DNA of 64,000 nt from Fibrobacter sp. UWB10 (GTDB lineage Bacteria > Fibrobacterota > Fibrobacteria > Fibrobacterales > Fibrobacteraceae), in assembly GCF_900182935.1 (NCBI RefSeq), contig NZ_FXUE01000001.1:62001-126000 (forward strand). Reading direction: 5' to 3'. Position 1 is the stretch's first letter; each line of letters begins with the position of its first letter. Below the pieces are notes generated by a model. It was not told the origin of the DNA. It was given only the letters and a program-made list of their open reading frames with translations, and did not search any database. Position numbers and translations under genes: made by a program. Shown here piece by piece: positions 19,301-28,317 of the stretch.

Positions 19301-22300
19301 GCCTGCCGAATCGGATCTAAGCACGGCCCCGTCATTAAGATCTTCTCCTATACCAAAAAGGCTTTCAATTGTAGACGTAGTTCCAGTAGGAAGTTTCATT
19401 TTTAAGGACATTTTTCCATTTGTTCCAGCCTTTGCACGATTCAAAATAAATGTCGGGGCGTAGGCGTCCCAGATGTCACTGATATCACCCGCAATTTTTG
19501 GGGATTGAAGCAAACCATCATCTAAAAAGAATTCTGTCAAATTACCATGGGAGGCGGGTCGCTTAAAATCACGATATTTACGTTCTACACACTTATAGAC
19601 TGGTACAAAACCAAGCGCCGACACCCACTCCCTTTTCACACATTCTGCATCAGAATTAGTGTAAATCATCATCCAGTTCGCTTCGGGATCATAACCTTCA
19701 TACGCTTGCCCTTCAACACCTACAGAACAATGAGTCTTGCTCTTGCAACGGTCAAGGCAATTTTCATAGGTATTGTTAGGACACCACATTACAAATTTTT
19801 CATTCACACCGTTACTATTTTTTTGATCGTTAAACGAGTCAAAGAAACAATGGCCGTCACGTTCATTGAAATGAGCGACTAAGGTATCTACTCCTGTAAC
19901 CGAAAACGCCGCGGTATCAGCATTTATAATACCATTGTTAACAGCATCGCAATCTGGGCCTTTACATTTCCAGTAATTAAAATTATCATCACCTTTATTT
20001 ATTATCTCAGCCTTCACGCGATAGCCTGCATACACCTGATAAACCCTATAACCGTTTTCTGTGGTAATGGGATCAATTATCGTATAGCTAGACTCACCCG
20101 CTGTTTTCTTGATAGATACCTGAGGAGTTGCTGAACCTTTTTCGCCCACCATTTTCACATATAATTTATGTGGTTTACGCTTTAGCGAGGCATAAAGTAG
20201 GTATGTTTCATCGTTATCAGCTTCCAAGCTTGTATCTGGAATAAATGCCAAGCAATATTTCGAAATGTTATATTTCAGCAAACGAATAGCGAAATTCGTG
20301 CCACAAGTCCATGATTCATTGTCCGCAATAGTAGTCAACGAATTACAGTAAGGATAAACCCAGACCCCGTTCTGCACATCATCGCAAGATGGCCAATCAG
20401 AGCTAGTCACGTCGCTACAGTTATAAACTGAATTATCTGAAGCCGTAAGGGTTGCGTGACCTTCAGCATCACAGAATGATGCAGGAATCGGATCACGATT
20501 AATGGTCGCAGAACCAGAAATAGAAACATCGTATGTTCCAGGAGTACCCACAACACAACCGCTCAAGGGTCCACTCAGTTCAAAGTGGACCGTTGCAGCA
20601 GCAGCATCGGAAGGTGCCGAAATTTTGAACAGAGGCTTTTTGGCTTCGTTCGCCTTAAACGACACAACATAGGAACTCTGACCTTCCACACCAGAGATTA
20701 CCGACTGAGCAGTAACACCCGGCTGAGGAACTAGCGTCCAAGATGCAGGCAAGTTATAGACATTGACACCCACCGTCATGGTCGCAGAACCCGTAGCCTG
20801 CTTTACAAGCATATTGACTGTTGCCGCGCTACCGCCTGCAGTAATTTGGGTCCACCCCGGTTCTTCAAACGTTACCGCAGGTGTTTTACCTTTCTTACCG
20901 TTCACGACAACATAGAACGGATTGTCTCCATAGGTAGATTCATACTTACAGGTATAGATATCATCTGGCACATTAGTTTTGCCATCATACTTAATCGTCG
21001 TAGATAAACCACCCGGGTTACAAGAGACAGATGCATTCCCCTTGTCAGCCGCCTTATTCAAATTCAAGACGCTGTAATAATCGGACAGTTTACCCACAAG
21101 ATTCTGCGGCACGTATATAACACGAGGCATCACGATTACAGAAGGCTGAATATCCGTTCTCTTGGCTTCACTCAGAGAGGCTGGGTCAATTTCCTTGTTT
21201 TTGTACTGCGATTCAAGCGAAATATTCAACTGCGGAGCTGTAGCCACATAATAGGCATCCAAAGCTCCTGCACCTGCAGAATATGCACCACCAGTGCCAT
21301 CTGGATTTGCCACCGCCGTGTAATCCGGATTTTCCTTAATCAAGCCGGCTTCAGCCATTGTATTCACAACGGTGCGACCAAATTGTAAACGAGTTTCCCC
21401 CTGCGTTTTAAGAAGTCTCTTACCGGGTTCAAGAATCAAGGTTCCCGTAAGTTTCAAGCCATTGATTTGATCAATGTCTTCTTTAGAATAAATCACATAG
21501 TTGTGTTCACCTACAGCATTCAACTGTCCGGCACCCTGTTCCAAATACAACAAGACCATGCCTTCATCAGAAGTTGCGGGCAGATACGGGTCGCCACCTA
21601 GTTTTTGAGTAGCATAGAAAACAAACTTATGGTCCAATGTATGAGAAGGTTGCTTATTCTGGTTATAATTCCACTTAATAACCAAAAAATCATTATATAG
21701 CTTACCTGCTAATGCGGCCCTTGTATAACATTCATTTAAAGAATCAACAGCAGCATCATCCATATCAAACTTGCCATTTGCGTTATTGAAACGGCCGCCA
21801 CAAAATGAATTTGCCGTATCCGCTTTCCAGGCATCTTCATGATCTATCAATATCGGCTGTGGAATCGCATCGTCAACAATAAGGTTACCATAAGCATTTA
21901 TTTTATCAATCTTGGTCCAATATTGTCCGCTAACATTTTTCAAGACATTATCCGTTCTATCCCATTTGACAATTGTTTGGGTTTCATAAGATGAAGCAGA
22001 AATACTTGCAATTCGATGATTTTTGTTATAATCCTCACTGTCGTAAATAGAATTCTGCTCTGTAGTTTTCATATAAACGCCATATGCCGTACCACTAGAA
22101 TTCTGTTGTAAAATTCTATAATAGTTGGTCGAATTATAACGATAGACCGCCCCCGAGACAGTAATTGCCCTATTCCCATTTACATCACCACACTGTCCGC
22201 TAGGTTCACAATGAGCCTCAATTTTATCTGGTAGATAAAGGTTACCGCCAACAGTTATCGAGGAGTACGAATTAAAGTCCGCTCCTTGCTTATTATAATT

Positions 22301-23212
22301 CAACACACCGGTCTCCGTAAAGACCATATTCTTCCCAACCTTGATTTTAACGATATTACTGTTGTCAGCCACATCCAAGTGACCCGCCACGGTCAAGTTG
22401 CCTTTAACGTCCAAAATACATTTCTCAATAGGACCAACAAGATACAGGTCTCCATACACGGTAAAAGGCTGACCATCAGCACATTTTACTTTTCCGCCGA
22501 CATAGCCAACCAAAGTATCAATGGTCGTCGCATTACCGAAAGTAATTTTACCCGTCGTTTCAATTCCTTTACCGATATAAACATCGCCAAGATGTTCAAT
22601 ATCGCCACCATATTTAGCCTTTCCGGTAATAACCATTTTTGAATATATTTTAGGAATATTATTGGCTTCAAAATCACCTGTAATCAAGCCGGATTCCAAA
22701 CTATCGGATCCCGTAATACCAGCATGCTGACCAGCGAAAGCCCCATCAAAGTTGATACCTAAATGCTTTTCGGGAATTCTCACTCGATACAAGCCATTCA
22801 CTTTTAAAATGGAGTTTTCGCTATAGGTCGCAGCCCCTCCACGAGCCGTTCCGACAGATGTAATCTTGAGTCGATACGGAGATGTTGAGGCATCCACTCC
22901 GGTAAGCCATACCGAGTAATCCTGCTTATGGGAACCAAATGCCTTTACGACAGCATCCAACCGAACCGGTTTATTGCCGCCGTTAATGTATTGATGCATC
23001 ACAGCACCCACATCGTTAGCATGGAATGTCATCCATGCACGAACGGCGTCCAAACCCGCTCTAGAAGCCTGCTGAGCCTCTGCAATATTCATTCGACTCG
23101 CGCTAGAGCCCTGCGCGGAAGAAAGCCATTTATAGGTTGCCGTACCAGCAATTGTTGCTATTAGCATAAACAGCAACACCGTAACGAGAGATACACCTTT
23201 CTTGTTAAACAT
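16328..23212 (-). CDS. Giant PilX/GspK-like minor pseudopilin with a 2200-residue exported extension
   Basis: The 2294-residue protein begins like PilX or GspK: a short KK leader, Gly|Val cleavage point, then VSLVTVLLFMLIATIAG without the usual Glu5, followed by the amphipathic helix. After about residue 150 comes a run of short turns (GDxxIGKGI, GNLTVAGHLDV) like polymer-forming beta-helix repeats. Near residue 1080 is an InlB B-repeat-like stretch, then several Cys-rich beta domains and, near residue 1990, a Gly/Ser linker with two further Cys-containing domains. Minor pseudopilins cap type IV pili or type II secretion pseudopili; the extension suggests a surface-binding tip. It is last in the minus-strand row. 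Confidence 0.72.
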   Translation of the reverse strand: MFNKKGVSLVTVLLFMLIATIAGTATYKWLSSAQGSSASRMNIAEAQQASRAGLDAVRAWMTFHANDVGAVMHQYINGGNKPVRLDAVVKAFGSHKQDYSVWLTGVDASTSPYRLKITSVGTARGGAATYSENSILKVNGLYRVRIPEKHLGINFDGAFAGQHAGITGSDSLESGLITGDFEANNIPKIYSKMVITGKAKYGGDIEHLGDVYIGKGIETTGKITFGNATTIDTLVGYVGGKVKCADGQPFTVYGDLYLVGPIEKCILDVKGNLTVAGHLDVADNSNIVKIKVGKNMVFTETGVLNYNKQGADFNSYSSITVGGNLYLPDKIEAHCEPSGQCGDVNGNRAITVSGAVYRYNSTNYYRILQQNSSGTAYGVYMKTTEQNSIYDSEDYNKNHRIASISASSYETQTIVKWDRTDNVLKNVSGQYWTKIDKINAYGNLIVDDAIPQPILIDHEDAWKADTANSFCGGRFNNANGKFDMDDAAVDSLNECYTRAALAGKLYNDFLVIKWNYNQNKQPSHTLDHKFVFYATQKLGGDPYLPATSDEGMVLLYLEQGAGQLNAVGEHNYVIYSKEDIDQINGLKLTGTLILEPGKRLLKTQGETRLQFGRTVVNTMAEAGLIKENPDYTAVANPDGTGGAYSAGAGALDAYYVATAPQLNISLESQYKNKEIDPASLSEAKRTDIQPSVIVMPRVIYVPQNLVGKLSDYYSVLNLNKAADKGNASVSCNPGGLSTTIKYDGKTNVPDDIYTCKYESTYGDNPFYVVVNGKKGKTPAVTFEEPGWTQITAGGSAATVNMLVKQATGSATMTVGVNVYNLPASWTLVPQPGVTAQSVISGVEGQSSYVVSFKANEAKKPLFKISAPSDAAAATVHFELSGPLSGCVVGTPGTYDVSISGSATINRDPIPASFCDAEGHATLTASDNSVYNCSDVTSSDWPSCDDVQNGVWVYPYCNSLTTIADNESWTCGTNFAIRLLKYNISKYCLAFIPDTSLEADNDETYLLYASLKRKPHKLYVKMVGEKGSATPQVSIKKTAGESSYTIIDPITTENGYRVYQVYAGYRVKAEIINKGDDNFNYWKCKGPDCDAVNNGIINADTAAFSVTGVDTLVAHFNERDGHCFFDSFNDQKNSNGVNEKFVMWCPNNTYENCLDRCKSKTHCSVGVEGQAYEGYDPEANWMMIYTNSDAECVKREWVSALGFVPVYKCVERKYRDFKRPASHGNLTEFFLDDGLLQSPKIAGDISDIWDAYAPTFILNRAKAGTNGKMSLKMKLPTGTTSTIESLFGIGEDLNDGAVLRSDSAGNSYLSVTLYRAKILKGQGIGARARVCYVQGQFNDSTACLEANFKNEYDGNFVPMESLTDVSMNITLDGASLTIDLDYNTAFIATGSHDLGTVSFDLSKLKNTSLSYGAPGHEYVGIKMFNTFYRYKDISWSSETYSDSCFNTPRIYCSFANQYLGGTVPKDSNVTPWVSMSSWFNGSDCNDVGYYYNGCDMSSSLYKRGFSYLGTAFNCSDEGGIGAFWDEGAELNSNVYNFKDEGYHKIDTSRAMAIFSNLRLSGYAKNASVQITCGSTTYSTDCGQFYVGDIIPCTKHERSFNQEKYCSEDPCFVSMPDNQYANLREAKLSMAISNLSGSINAYLIDQNNVASDPYSINADGTIEFDVSQVSEKMGFDPQTVSAVKFVGSTGFTVSGLQSYCSNAPGVFDCTASFDGNGFMINSTITNTINAANGGCTVSNNEKILSDMTQDCPANGSFYVPGSDVYEGLNSGNAESQDYTFTITMTDKENVQTTCQTNVVNVKKTSMSCWVEASEIDAGENLPAFRYYMQNCPTGGCDATVELVGKVDEQSVTYNKNCTESVSCEAQSWTPADINTAAGTLTYRLKYSTLPVCEATVTVNAVTPASASNCRVEEGVFKANITAPSSGAAKAKLWYGDLIGNVIGSERTISEYTEFTQAVDLPNGSYTLVLTLNGESACTVPYTVGSSGTGGSSSSGGGSNSGNSSAGNQNEVSCSITSATVNAVATSTGPSMAIPASSVTVSGCGANECTYTVKDGSSIVGGPTTYNSGYNLYFTGATAPGKHDYTVSIKHGEDDAVNCTGTYTVNYAAASSGGVSTTGSIGCTFSKLTLDLGQSFTLTPSYGGSCWTSALTGSGTSGAAGCANRYEITPLAIGTQRYTYTVTSGDKGEASCVADVTVNDVVVTGSVEISSKGVDTEVPCRKTIVVSTTTDENNGTGLYCSGSFDKTVGSSTAGQYNVTSVHVCDSHGYGNTPTSCRGTFATECLPGKKMSCKVTSP

Positions 23213-23223
23213 ATCTGCCCCCC

Positions 23224-24582
23224 TTAGTCTCTAGGACCATTGCTTGGGATTGGAATAACTTGTCGAATCGCAGAACCTTCGCCATTACGCTTTGCCACCA
23301 CCTTAAGAAGCAAAGCCTTGATATTCTTTTTGTCCTTCTTGAACTCTGTATGATTAGGATCATCAGGATAGTAGTTTTCATCGGAAAAATCAAAGTTGGA
23401 GAATTCTACCTTTTTCAGAGCAACGTTACGGAGTGTCAACTGCCCTGTTGCCGCAATGGGAGAATAGCTCGCAAAGGTGAAGGCCATGCAAACGTTTGCC
23501 GCCTGGGTTTTTACGGTAAAACGGAACGTACGTTCAGCAGATTCGTTCGACGACGCCGGCATAAAGAAATTAAAGTCATCTAGACCGGCTATCATGGCTC
23601 CATCCTGGGTTCTAAACCCTACAGCAGCATAGTCGCGACCAGGACAGAACATTCTGCTGTTCGATTCCACATAGGGCGCCACGAATGAAATTTCGTATTC
23701 CACCTGAGGTTCCAGAGTAACCTTTTTACAAAGGGTTTTCCAAGTGCCCGTGGTACCATCGCTTGCCCCCACAAACACCTGATTCGCCTTTTGACCGGTC
23801 GTAATCGGTTCATTGATATCAAAATCATAATTTGCAACAAAGCCAGACAGCGTTACAGAAGTGCCCCCTGCAGGCGGGTTAGCCGACAACAACTCGAAAT
23901 TACCTTCGCCATAACGCGGGACCAACCTGAATTCCTTCACGGAAGCATCAGTGCTTGGCAACAAATAAGAAAGAGCAGCAGCACTCTTGGTTTCCGTAGA
24001 CAGGACTCTCGGCTTTGCAGGAATCACCTTAAAGGTGTCAATATGGTCAGCAACCTCGACCGGCTCGTAGTCGGTAGATTCATCGGGGCAATCCGTCGAC
24101 GCTGTCGATGACGTATTAGGAACGATTCGACAGCTACGGAAAAGTTTTTTACCTACGGTAAACCATTGAACCTGTTCTACCGCCTTGAAGTGACCATCGT
24201 CGTCATAACGCACACGGCGTACCGTTAAGGTGTCTGTATTACAGGTATTACAAGACCTAGATATTCTGAACGAAGAAGAATCTTTTGTTCCAACCGTAGG
24301 ATCCATGTAAAGAGAATCCTTCGTAGAAAAAGATTCAGCAGCAGCGTCCTTAGCACTCTTAGCACCAGTCTGACCAATGTCGTCTAACATAAAGAACGAC
24401 ACATCGCTTGCTATCGCATTGGACTTGATCATGCCTTCGGACCGGACCCTAAACTTGGTACTATCACTAAATACCTGGCCCGCAATAACTACAATCACAC
24501 CTACCAGTGCCATATACACCAGTAGTTCCATAAGGGTAAAACCACCCTTTTCCCTGCAGTTTTTAATCAATATCTTTTTCAT
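23224..24582 (-). CDS. PilW-like minor pseudopilin
   Basis: The 452-residue product has a prepilin signature KGGFTLMELLVYMALVGVIVV: Gly|Phe cleavage by prepilin peptidase, Glu5 and a long hydrophobic helix (described residues about 13-33). The large C-terminal beta-rich part contains a CNTC pair near residue 115. Position between a PilV-like and a PilX-like gene, and a size far above major pilins, suggest the PilW role in a minor pilin complex. It lies 11 bases upstream of the giant gene and both are probably co-transcribed. Its function in adhesion or secretion is inferred from the trio only. Confidence 0.75.
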   Translation of the reverse strand: MKKILIKNCREKGGFTLMELLVYMALVGVIVVIAGQVFSDSTKFRVRSEGMIKSNAIASDVSFFMLDDIGQTGAKSAKDAAAESFSTKDSLYMDPTVGTKDSSSFRISRSCNTCNTDTLTVRRVRYDDDGHFKAVEQVQWFTVGKKLFRSCRIVPNTSSTASTDCPDESTDYEPVEVADHIDTFKVIPAKPRVLSTETKSAAALSYLLPSTDASVKEFRLVPRYGEGNFELLSANPPAGGTSVTLSGFVANYDFDINEPITTGQKANQVFVGASDGTTGTWKTLCKKVTLEPQVEYEISFVAPYVESNSRMFCPGRDYAAVGFRTQDGAMIAGLDDFNFFMPASSNESAERTFRFTVKTQAANVCMAFTFASYSPIAATGQLTLRNVALKKVEFSNFDFSDENYYPDDPNHTEFKKDKKNIKALLLKVVAKRNGEGSAIRQVIPIPSNGPRD

Positions 24583-24678
24583 GTCCTTCTTACCATGAAA
24601 AACGGAATACCGGCAATAGCATTCCGTACCCCACTTAATATAATTTTATTTTTACAATAATGGTCAAAAATTTTTCGT

Positions 24679-24700
24679 AAAAAAGCCCCCCAAAGGGGCC
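24679..24700 (-). terminator. Hairpin with T tract between the PilV-like and PilW-like genes
   Basis: Directly after the PilV-like stop the minus strand carries GGCCCC-TTT-GGGG(GG)C followed by six T residues. That is a standard intrinsic terminator lying inside what otherwise looks like one operon. Confidence 0.65.
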
Positions 24701-24704
24701 ATTT

Positions 24705-25196
24705 TTACCTCAAAACAGTGGACATACTGATTGAATGCGGAGTGCCCTTATAGGTCCATTCCACTTCTATATCCACTTTTTTGGCATAAACATGCTCTGT
24801 AGTCTTATAAAGAGATGAATTTTGCTCTTTATAATCAGCATCATTAGAAATCCCTATCCTGACCGTATAGTCAACCGTCATTTTATGGGCATAAACGCCA
24901 GGTTTACCTTCCCATTCACGGATTTTATGGAGAACTATCTTGTTCCCGCTAGCGGGCATCTGCAGAGAGGCCACCCCCACAGCAGACAAGGAATCCAGGA
25001 CCTCCTGGGAAATCGCCACAGCGCCATCACGGGTGCGAATGCGGATAATAGAATCCCTATTGCTGGTCTGCAGCAAATTCAAGGCAACGATCATAAAGCC
25101 CAAAACAGCCGCAGAAATCAGGATTTCCATGATTCCGAAACCGGCTTTGCGACGACGCACTTCAGGAGAAATGCTCTTTTCGGTCCAAAAACGCAT
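24705..25196 (-). CDS. PilV/GspI-like minor pseudopilin
   Basis: I start at the ATG at 25196, which has a GGAGGG site 11 bases upstream, and not at the GTG four codons earlier. The 163-residue protein has a prepilin cleavage region RRRKAGFGIMEILISAAVLG: Gly|Phe, Glu at mature position 5, and a hydrophobic helix. The short globular part fits PilV or GspI. It is the first gene of the pseudopilin row and is followed at once by a terminator-like hairpin, so the downstream genes may be expressed at a lower level or from another promoter. Confidence 0.75.
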   Translation of the reverse strand: MRFWTEKSISPEVRRRKAGFGIMEILISAAVLGFMIVALNLLQTSNRDSIIRIRTRDGAVAISQEVLDSLSAVGVASLQMPASGNKIVLHKIREWEGKPGVYAHKMTVDYTVRIGISNDADYKEQNSSLYKTTEHVYAKKVDIEVEWTYKGTPHSISMSTVLR

Positions 25197-25284
25197 AAAT
25201 AACGCCACCCTCCATTAAATGCACGAATACACCAATAAAGATAATATTATTTAACAGAAAAAGACTCACTTTTTTTCATTTTAC

Positions 25285-25290
25285 TAAATT
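25285..25290 (+). promoter_or_regulatory. -10 element of hslO, leaderless geometry
   Basis: TAAATT ends 6 bases before the hslO ATG and no Shine-Dalgarno sequence is present. The -35 region (AAGACT, 18 bases upstream) is weak. Confidence 0.35.
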
Positions 25291-25296
25291 TGGGCT

Positions 25297-26175
25297 ATGA
25301 ATTTCAAGGACCGCATTATCCGCGCTACGGGCAAAAAAACGCCCTTCCGCCTGATTGTCGTCGACTTGACCGCGACGATGAACGAAATCGGCAAAAAACA
25401 CAACGCCCAGGGGTTCGCCCTGAAGCTTTTGGCCGAAAACTCCATCGCAAGCATTTTCTTGAGTGCTTCGCTCAAGTTCCCGGGCACCGTGAGCTTTACC
25501 ACCCGCTTTTCGGGCGAAATCACGCTGGTGCAGTCGGACTCCACGCCGCAGGGCCTGGTGCGCGCCATGATTCCGCAGCCGGAACTCCAGGCTGTTGGCG
25601 GTAACGAGCCCGCCCTGATTCCTCAGAGTGTCCGCGTCGTCAAGCTGAACGAACAGGGCAAGCGCGTCCACGAAAGCATTATCGAGGCTCCCGCCGTATC
25701 GATGGGTCAGAACCTCGCCACCTACCTTTTGCAGTCCGAACAGATCCGCTCGGCCGTAGGCATCGAAGCCGCCTTCAATAAAGAAGACCCGAGCAAACTC
25801 GACTACGCCGCCGGTTTCTACATCGAAGCCTTCCCCGACCTCGAAGACAAGGACATCAACCTGATCGAAGTCATCGTGCAGAACTTGCCGAAGTTCTGCG
25901 ACATGAACACGCCCGAAGGCTTTGACCTGGACGAGCTCCTGGACCAGCTGCGCGGCCCCTACGAAATCGATATCGTGAAAGAAATCGACCCGAAGGCCTA
26001 CTGTCCCTGCAGTCGCGAACGCACCGTGGCAACGCTTGCCACACTCCCGCTCAAGGACTTGCAGGACCTCGAAAAAGAAGGCAAGGACCTCGAAGTGATT
26101 TGCGACTTCTGCCGCACCCCGTACCAGATTACGATTGCGGATTTGCGCTCCATCATCAACGAACGAAAGAAATAG
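25297..26175 (+). CDS. hslO: Redox-regulated chaperone Hsp33
   Basis: The 292-residue protein aligns with Hsp33 over its length. The zinc-binding redox switch is intact at the C-terminus: Cys236 and Cys238 (CPC) and Cys269 and Cys272 (CDFC). On oxidation these release zinc and the protein becomes an ATP-independent holdase that protects unfolding proteins in the cytoplasm. For an anaerobe this suits defence against oxygen or hypochlorite exposure. thrH begins 4 bases after its stop, so the two share a message. The start lacks a ribosome site and lies 6 bases after a TAAATT -10. Confidence 0.94.
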   Translation: MNFKDRIIRATGKKTPFRLIVVDLTATMNEIGKKHNAQGFALKLLAENSIASIFLSASLKFPGTVSFTTRFSGEITLVQSDSTPQGLVRAMIPQPELQAVGGNEPALIPQSVRVVKLNEQGKRVHESIIEAPAVSMGQNLATYLLQSEQIRSAVGIEAAFNKEDPSKLDYAAGFYIEAFPDLEDKDINLIEVIVQNLPKFCDMNTPEGFDLDELLDQLRGPYEIDIVKEIDPKAYCPCSRERTVATLATLPLKDLQDLEKEGKDLEVICDFCRTPYQITIADLRSIINERKK

Positions 26176-26179
26176 CCCT

Positions 26180-26797
26180 ATGTTTACCAAGCAATGTGTC
26201 GTTACCCTGGACCTTGAAGGTGTCCTCGCCCCTGAAATCTGGATTGCCGTCGCCGAAAAGACCGGCATCAAGGACCTGCGCCTGACTACGCGCGACATTC
26301 CCGACTACGACGTGCTCATGAAGGGCCGCATCAAGATTCTCGAACGCGAAGGCATCAAGCTTTCGGACATCCAGAACGTGATTGCAAACCTCGGCTTGCT
26401 CGACGGCGCCCGCGACTTTATGGACAAACTCCGCGACGAAGCCCAGGTGATTATTCTTTCGGACACTTTCCAGGAATTCGCCTACCCCATCATGAAGAAC
26501 CTCGGTTTCCCGACTATCTTCTGCCACAACCTGGAAGTCGAAAACGACATGATCAAGGGTTACCACCTGCGACTCAACGACCAGAAGACGAAGGTCGTGA
26601 AGCACCTGCAGGACCTGAACTTTAAAGTGTTCGCCAGCGGCGATTCCTTCAACGATACGGGCATGCTCAAGCAGGCCGACAAGGGCTGCTTCTTCTGCGC
26701 CCCGGACTCCATCGTCGCCCAGTTCCCGCAGCTGGATTCCACCAAGACCTACGCCGAACTCCTGGAAAAATTCCACCAGTTCCAGGCCACTTTATAA
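26180..26797 (+). CDS. thrH: ThrH-type phosphoserine phosphatase / homoserine phosphotransferase
   Basis: From the ATG at 26180 the product has 205 residues. It is a HAD-fold enzyme with nucleophile motif DLEG (Asp11, Glu13), then LSDTFQEF and ASGDSFNDTGML, the last being the metal-binding motif. Length and motifs match ThrH, described in Pseudomonas as a phosphoserine phosphatase able to move the phosphate to homoserine. It could thus serve serine synthesis and feed threonine synthase at 11 kb. The gene follows hslO by 4 bases. Its stop codon is the first triplet of the 3' repeat element described next. Confidence 0.88.
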   Translation: MFTKQCVVTLDLEGVLAPEIWIAVAEKTGIKDLRLTTRDIPDYDVLMKGRIKILEREGIKLSDIQNVIANLGLLDGARDFMDKLRDEAQVIILSDTFQEFAYPIMKNLGFPTIFCHNLEVENDMIKGYHLRLNDQKTKVVKHLQDLNFKVFASGDSFNDTGMLKQADKGCFFCAPDSIVAQFPQLDSTKTYAELLEKFHQFQATL

Positions 26798-26985
26798 GAC
26801 CGCTCGACTCTATCGCATAAATAAAAATGTGATTTCGCCTCGCTCTCACAAACGCCCTCGGTTAACACCCGAGGGCTTTGTTGTTCACGGTAAGACCGCT
26901 CGCGCCCAATCGTACTAAGTACGTACCCTGAGCGCTCGCTCTCGCAACCGCCCCAGCTTAACGCATGGGGCTTTGTTGCTCACGG
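26795..26985 (+). repeat. Two tandem copies of a structured 3'-end repeat after thrH
   Basis: Two head-to-tail units (26795-26890 and 26891-26985) each run from TAAGACCGCTCG through CGCTCTC, a hairpin with a TTAAC-type loop, to TTTGTTGYTCACGG. The hairpin arms differ between units (CCCTCGG/CCGAGGG and GCCCCAG/ATGGGGC) but still pair apart from single mismatches. The first unit begins with the thrH stop codon. The same element recurs after nuoN and after the GH116 gene. It probably acts as a terminator or 3' stabiliser. Confidence 0.75.
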
Positions 26986-27050
26986 TAATCCCCCAAAAGT
27001 ACTTTTGGAACTTTTTTGTAAAAAATTATACACATTTAAAAGAAATAAGA

Positions 27051-27056
27051 TATATT
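27051..27056 (+). promoter_or_regulatory. Possible -10 element of the lipoprotein pair
   Basis: TATATT lies 64 bases before the first lipoprotein ATG in an AT-rich stretch. No convincing -35 sits 16-18 bases upstream, so this is tentative. I see nothing else in 26986-27120. Confidence 0.3.
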
Positions 27057-27120
27057 CAAAAGCAAGGTTCAATTCGGTACCGCTAAAAACCGAACGTAAT
27101 CGACTACAGGGGATAAATCG

Positions 27121-28293
27121 ATGAATAAAATATATGTGCCCAAATTTGCCATAACGGCAATTGCGCTTTCCACCATGCTCGTCGGGTGTGCAAGCATAGT
27201 CAAATCTATCGGACAATCTGTCGCAAGCAATGCCGTTAACGCTGTCGTGAATAGTGGCGAGAGCTCTAGCAAGTGGTATTCCGGCGAATTCGTGTTGGAA
27301 TCTCCAGAGAAGATGACAGTGTTCTTGCCCGAACCGAAATGGGAACTCAAGAAAAACTCCTCGACGATGAACAGCCAAGAAGTCAAATTTGAGCGTAACT
27401 CGAGCGACGAGAAAATTGAAATATTTGCTCTTGGCAAGAGCGCGCTGGACAATCAGTTCAAGTCGTTGTTGGGAAGCGCGAAGACGGATGCCGCCAAGAT
27501 AAAGTATATGCTGAATTGGAGAGCGGGGCAACTGAACAACGCCAATGATTCAGAGGACGCGGTAAAGACCGAAGGGCAGGATTTGGAGAAGCGCAGAGCA
27601 TGGACCTGCCTTGCCGCCAACGCAAAGAAGGTGTGCGACTTCGCTATCTATACCGAAAAAGAAAACTGGGTGCTCGTGCATGTTGAAGCCCCCCTGTCTA
27701 GCGATGCACGGGAAATAGGCGTCGCACTTTTTGAACAAAAAGAAGAAGAGGAAGAAGAGAAGGTAGCCGAAGTCGAGAGCTCGGAAAATAAAAAACGTGC
27801 CGGCGCATCCCGTAAATGGCGCACGATAGGCGGAGGCATGTCTATCTGGTACAACTGGGAAGACGAAGACCTGAACCCAGACCGCGACTTCAGCAGAGCA
27901 GCCTCCCTTCGCGAAGGTAAAATTTACGATCAGGGAGGAAGATTCGCGTTAACCTCTCTGAATATCTACGGATTCAACCCGGGCAACGGATGGCACAACT
28001 GGGGCTGGCGTGCAATGCTCATGTACGGTTTCCGCATCAACATGTTTAATCTCCCGGTTACACCCTTTGTCGGTGCGCAACTCGGTCTCGGCATGCAATA
28101 CGATGACCATTATCGCAGGTTCCGCGATAAGTTCGCCATAAATATTGCAGGCGACGTTAATGCAGGCATCGTCTTCTGCCGTTACTGCAAATACCAATTT
28201 GAAATGGGAGCATCTTACGATGCTGTTGAAGATGGATTCTTCAACGACCAAGTTTTCGGTTCGTTCAACTTCTACGGCGCCGTAAACTACTAG
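27121..28293 (+). CDS. Lipoprotein with C-terminal beta-rich domain, unknown function
   Basis: The 390-residue product has a lipoprotein signal with lipid Cys23 (LVGC). Residues about 55-200 form a mixed domain with one Cys pair. A highly acidic EEEEEEKVAEVES linker near residue 203-218 follows. The last 170 residues, rich in Gly, Trp, Tyr and Phe in alternating strands (for example GNGWHNWGWRAMLMYGFRI), look like a small outer-membrane barrel or a beta-sandwich. I do not recognise a family. It is followed 24 bases later by a second lipoprotein gene with a similar lipobox, suggesting a shared envelope role. Confidence 0.6.
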   Translation: MNKIYVPKFAITAIALSTMLVGCASIVKSIGQSVASNAVNAVVNSGESSSKWYSGEFVLESPEKMTVFLPEPKWELKKNSSTMNSQEVKFERNSSDEKIEIFALGKSALDNQFKSLLGSAKTDAAKIKYMLNWRAGQLNNANDSEDAVKTEGQDLEKRRAWTCLAANAKKVCDFAIYTEKENWVLVHVEAPLSSDAREIGVALFEQKEEEEEEKVAEVESSENKKRAGASRKWRTIGGGMSIWYNWEDEDLNPDRDFSRAASLREGKIYDQGGRFALTSLNIYGFNPGNGWHNWGWRAMLMYGFRINMFNLPVTPFVGAQLGLGMQYDDHYRRFRDKFAINIAGDVNAGIVFCRYCKYQFEMGASYDAVEDGFFNDQVFGSFNFYGAVNY

Positions 28294-28317
28294 CTTTTTT
28301 TAAAAAGGAGAAAAAAC

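Noticed and set aside
26986-27120. Looked for a tRNA or small RNA in the AT-rich gap before the lipoprotein pair
   Set aside because: No cloverleaf, no CCA end, and no stable hairpin beyond the repeat units.
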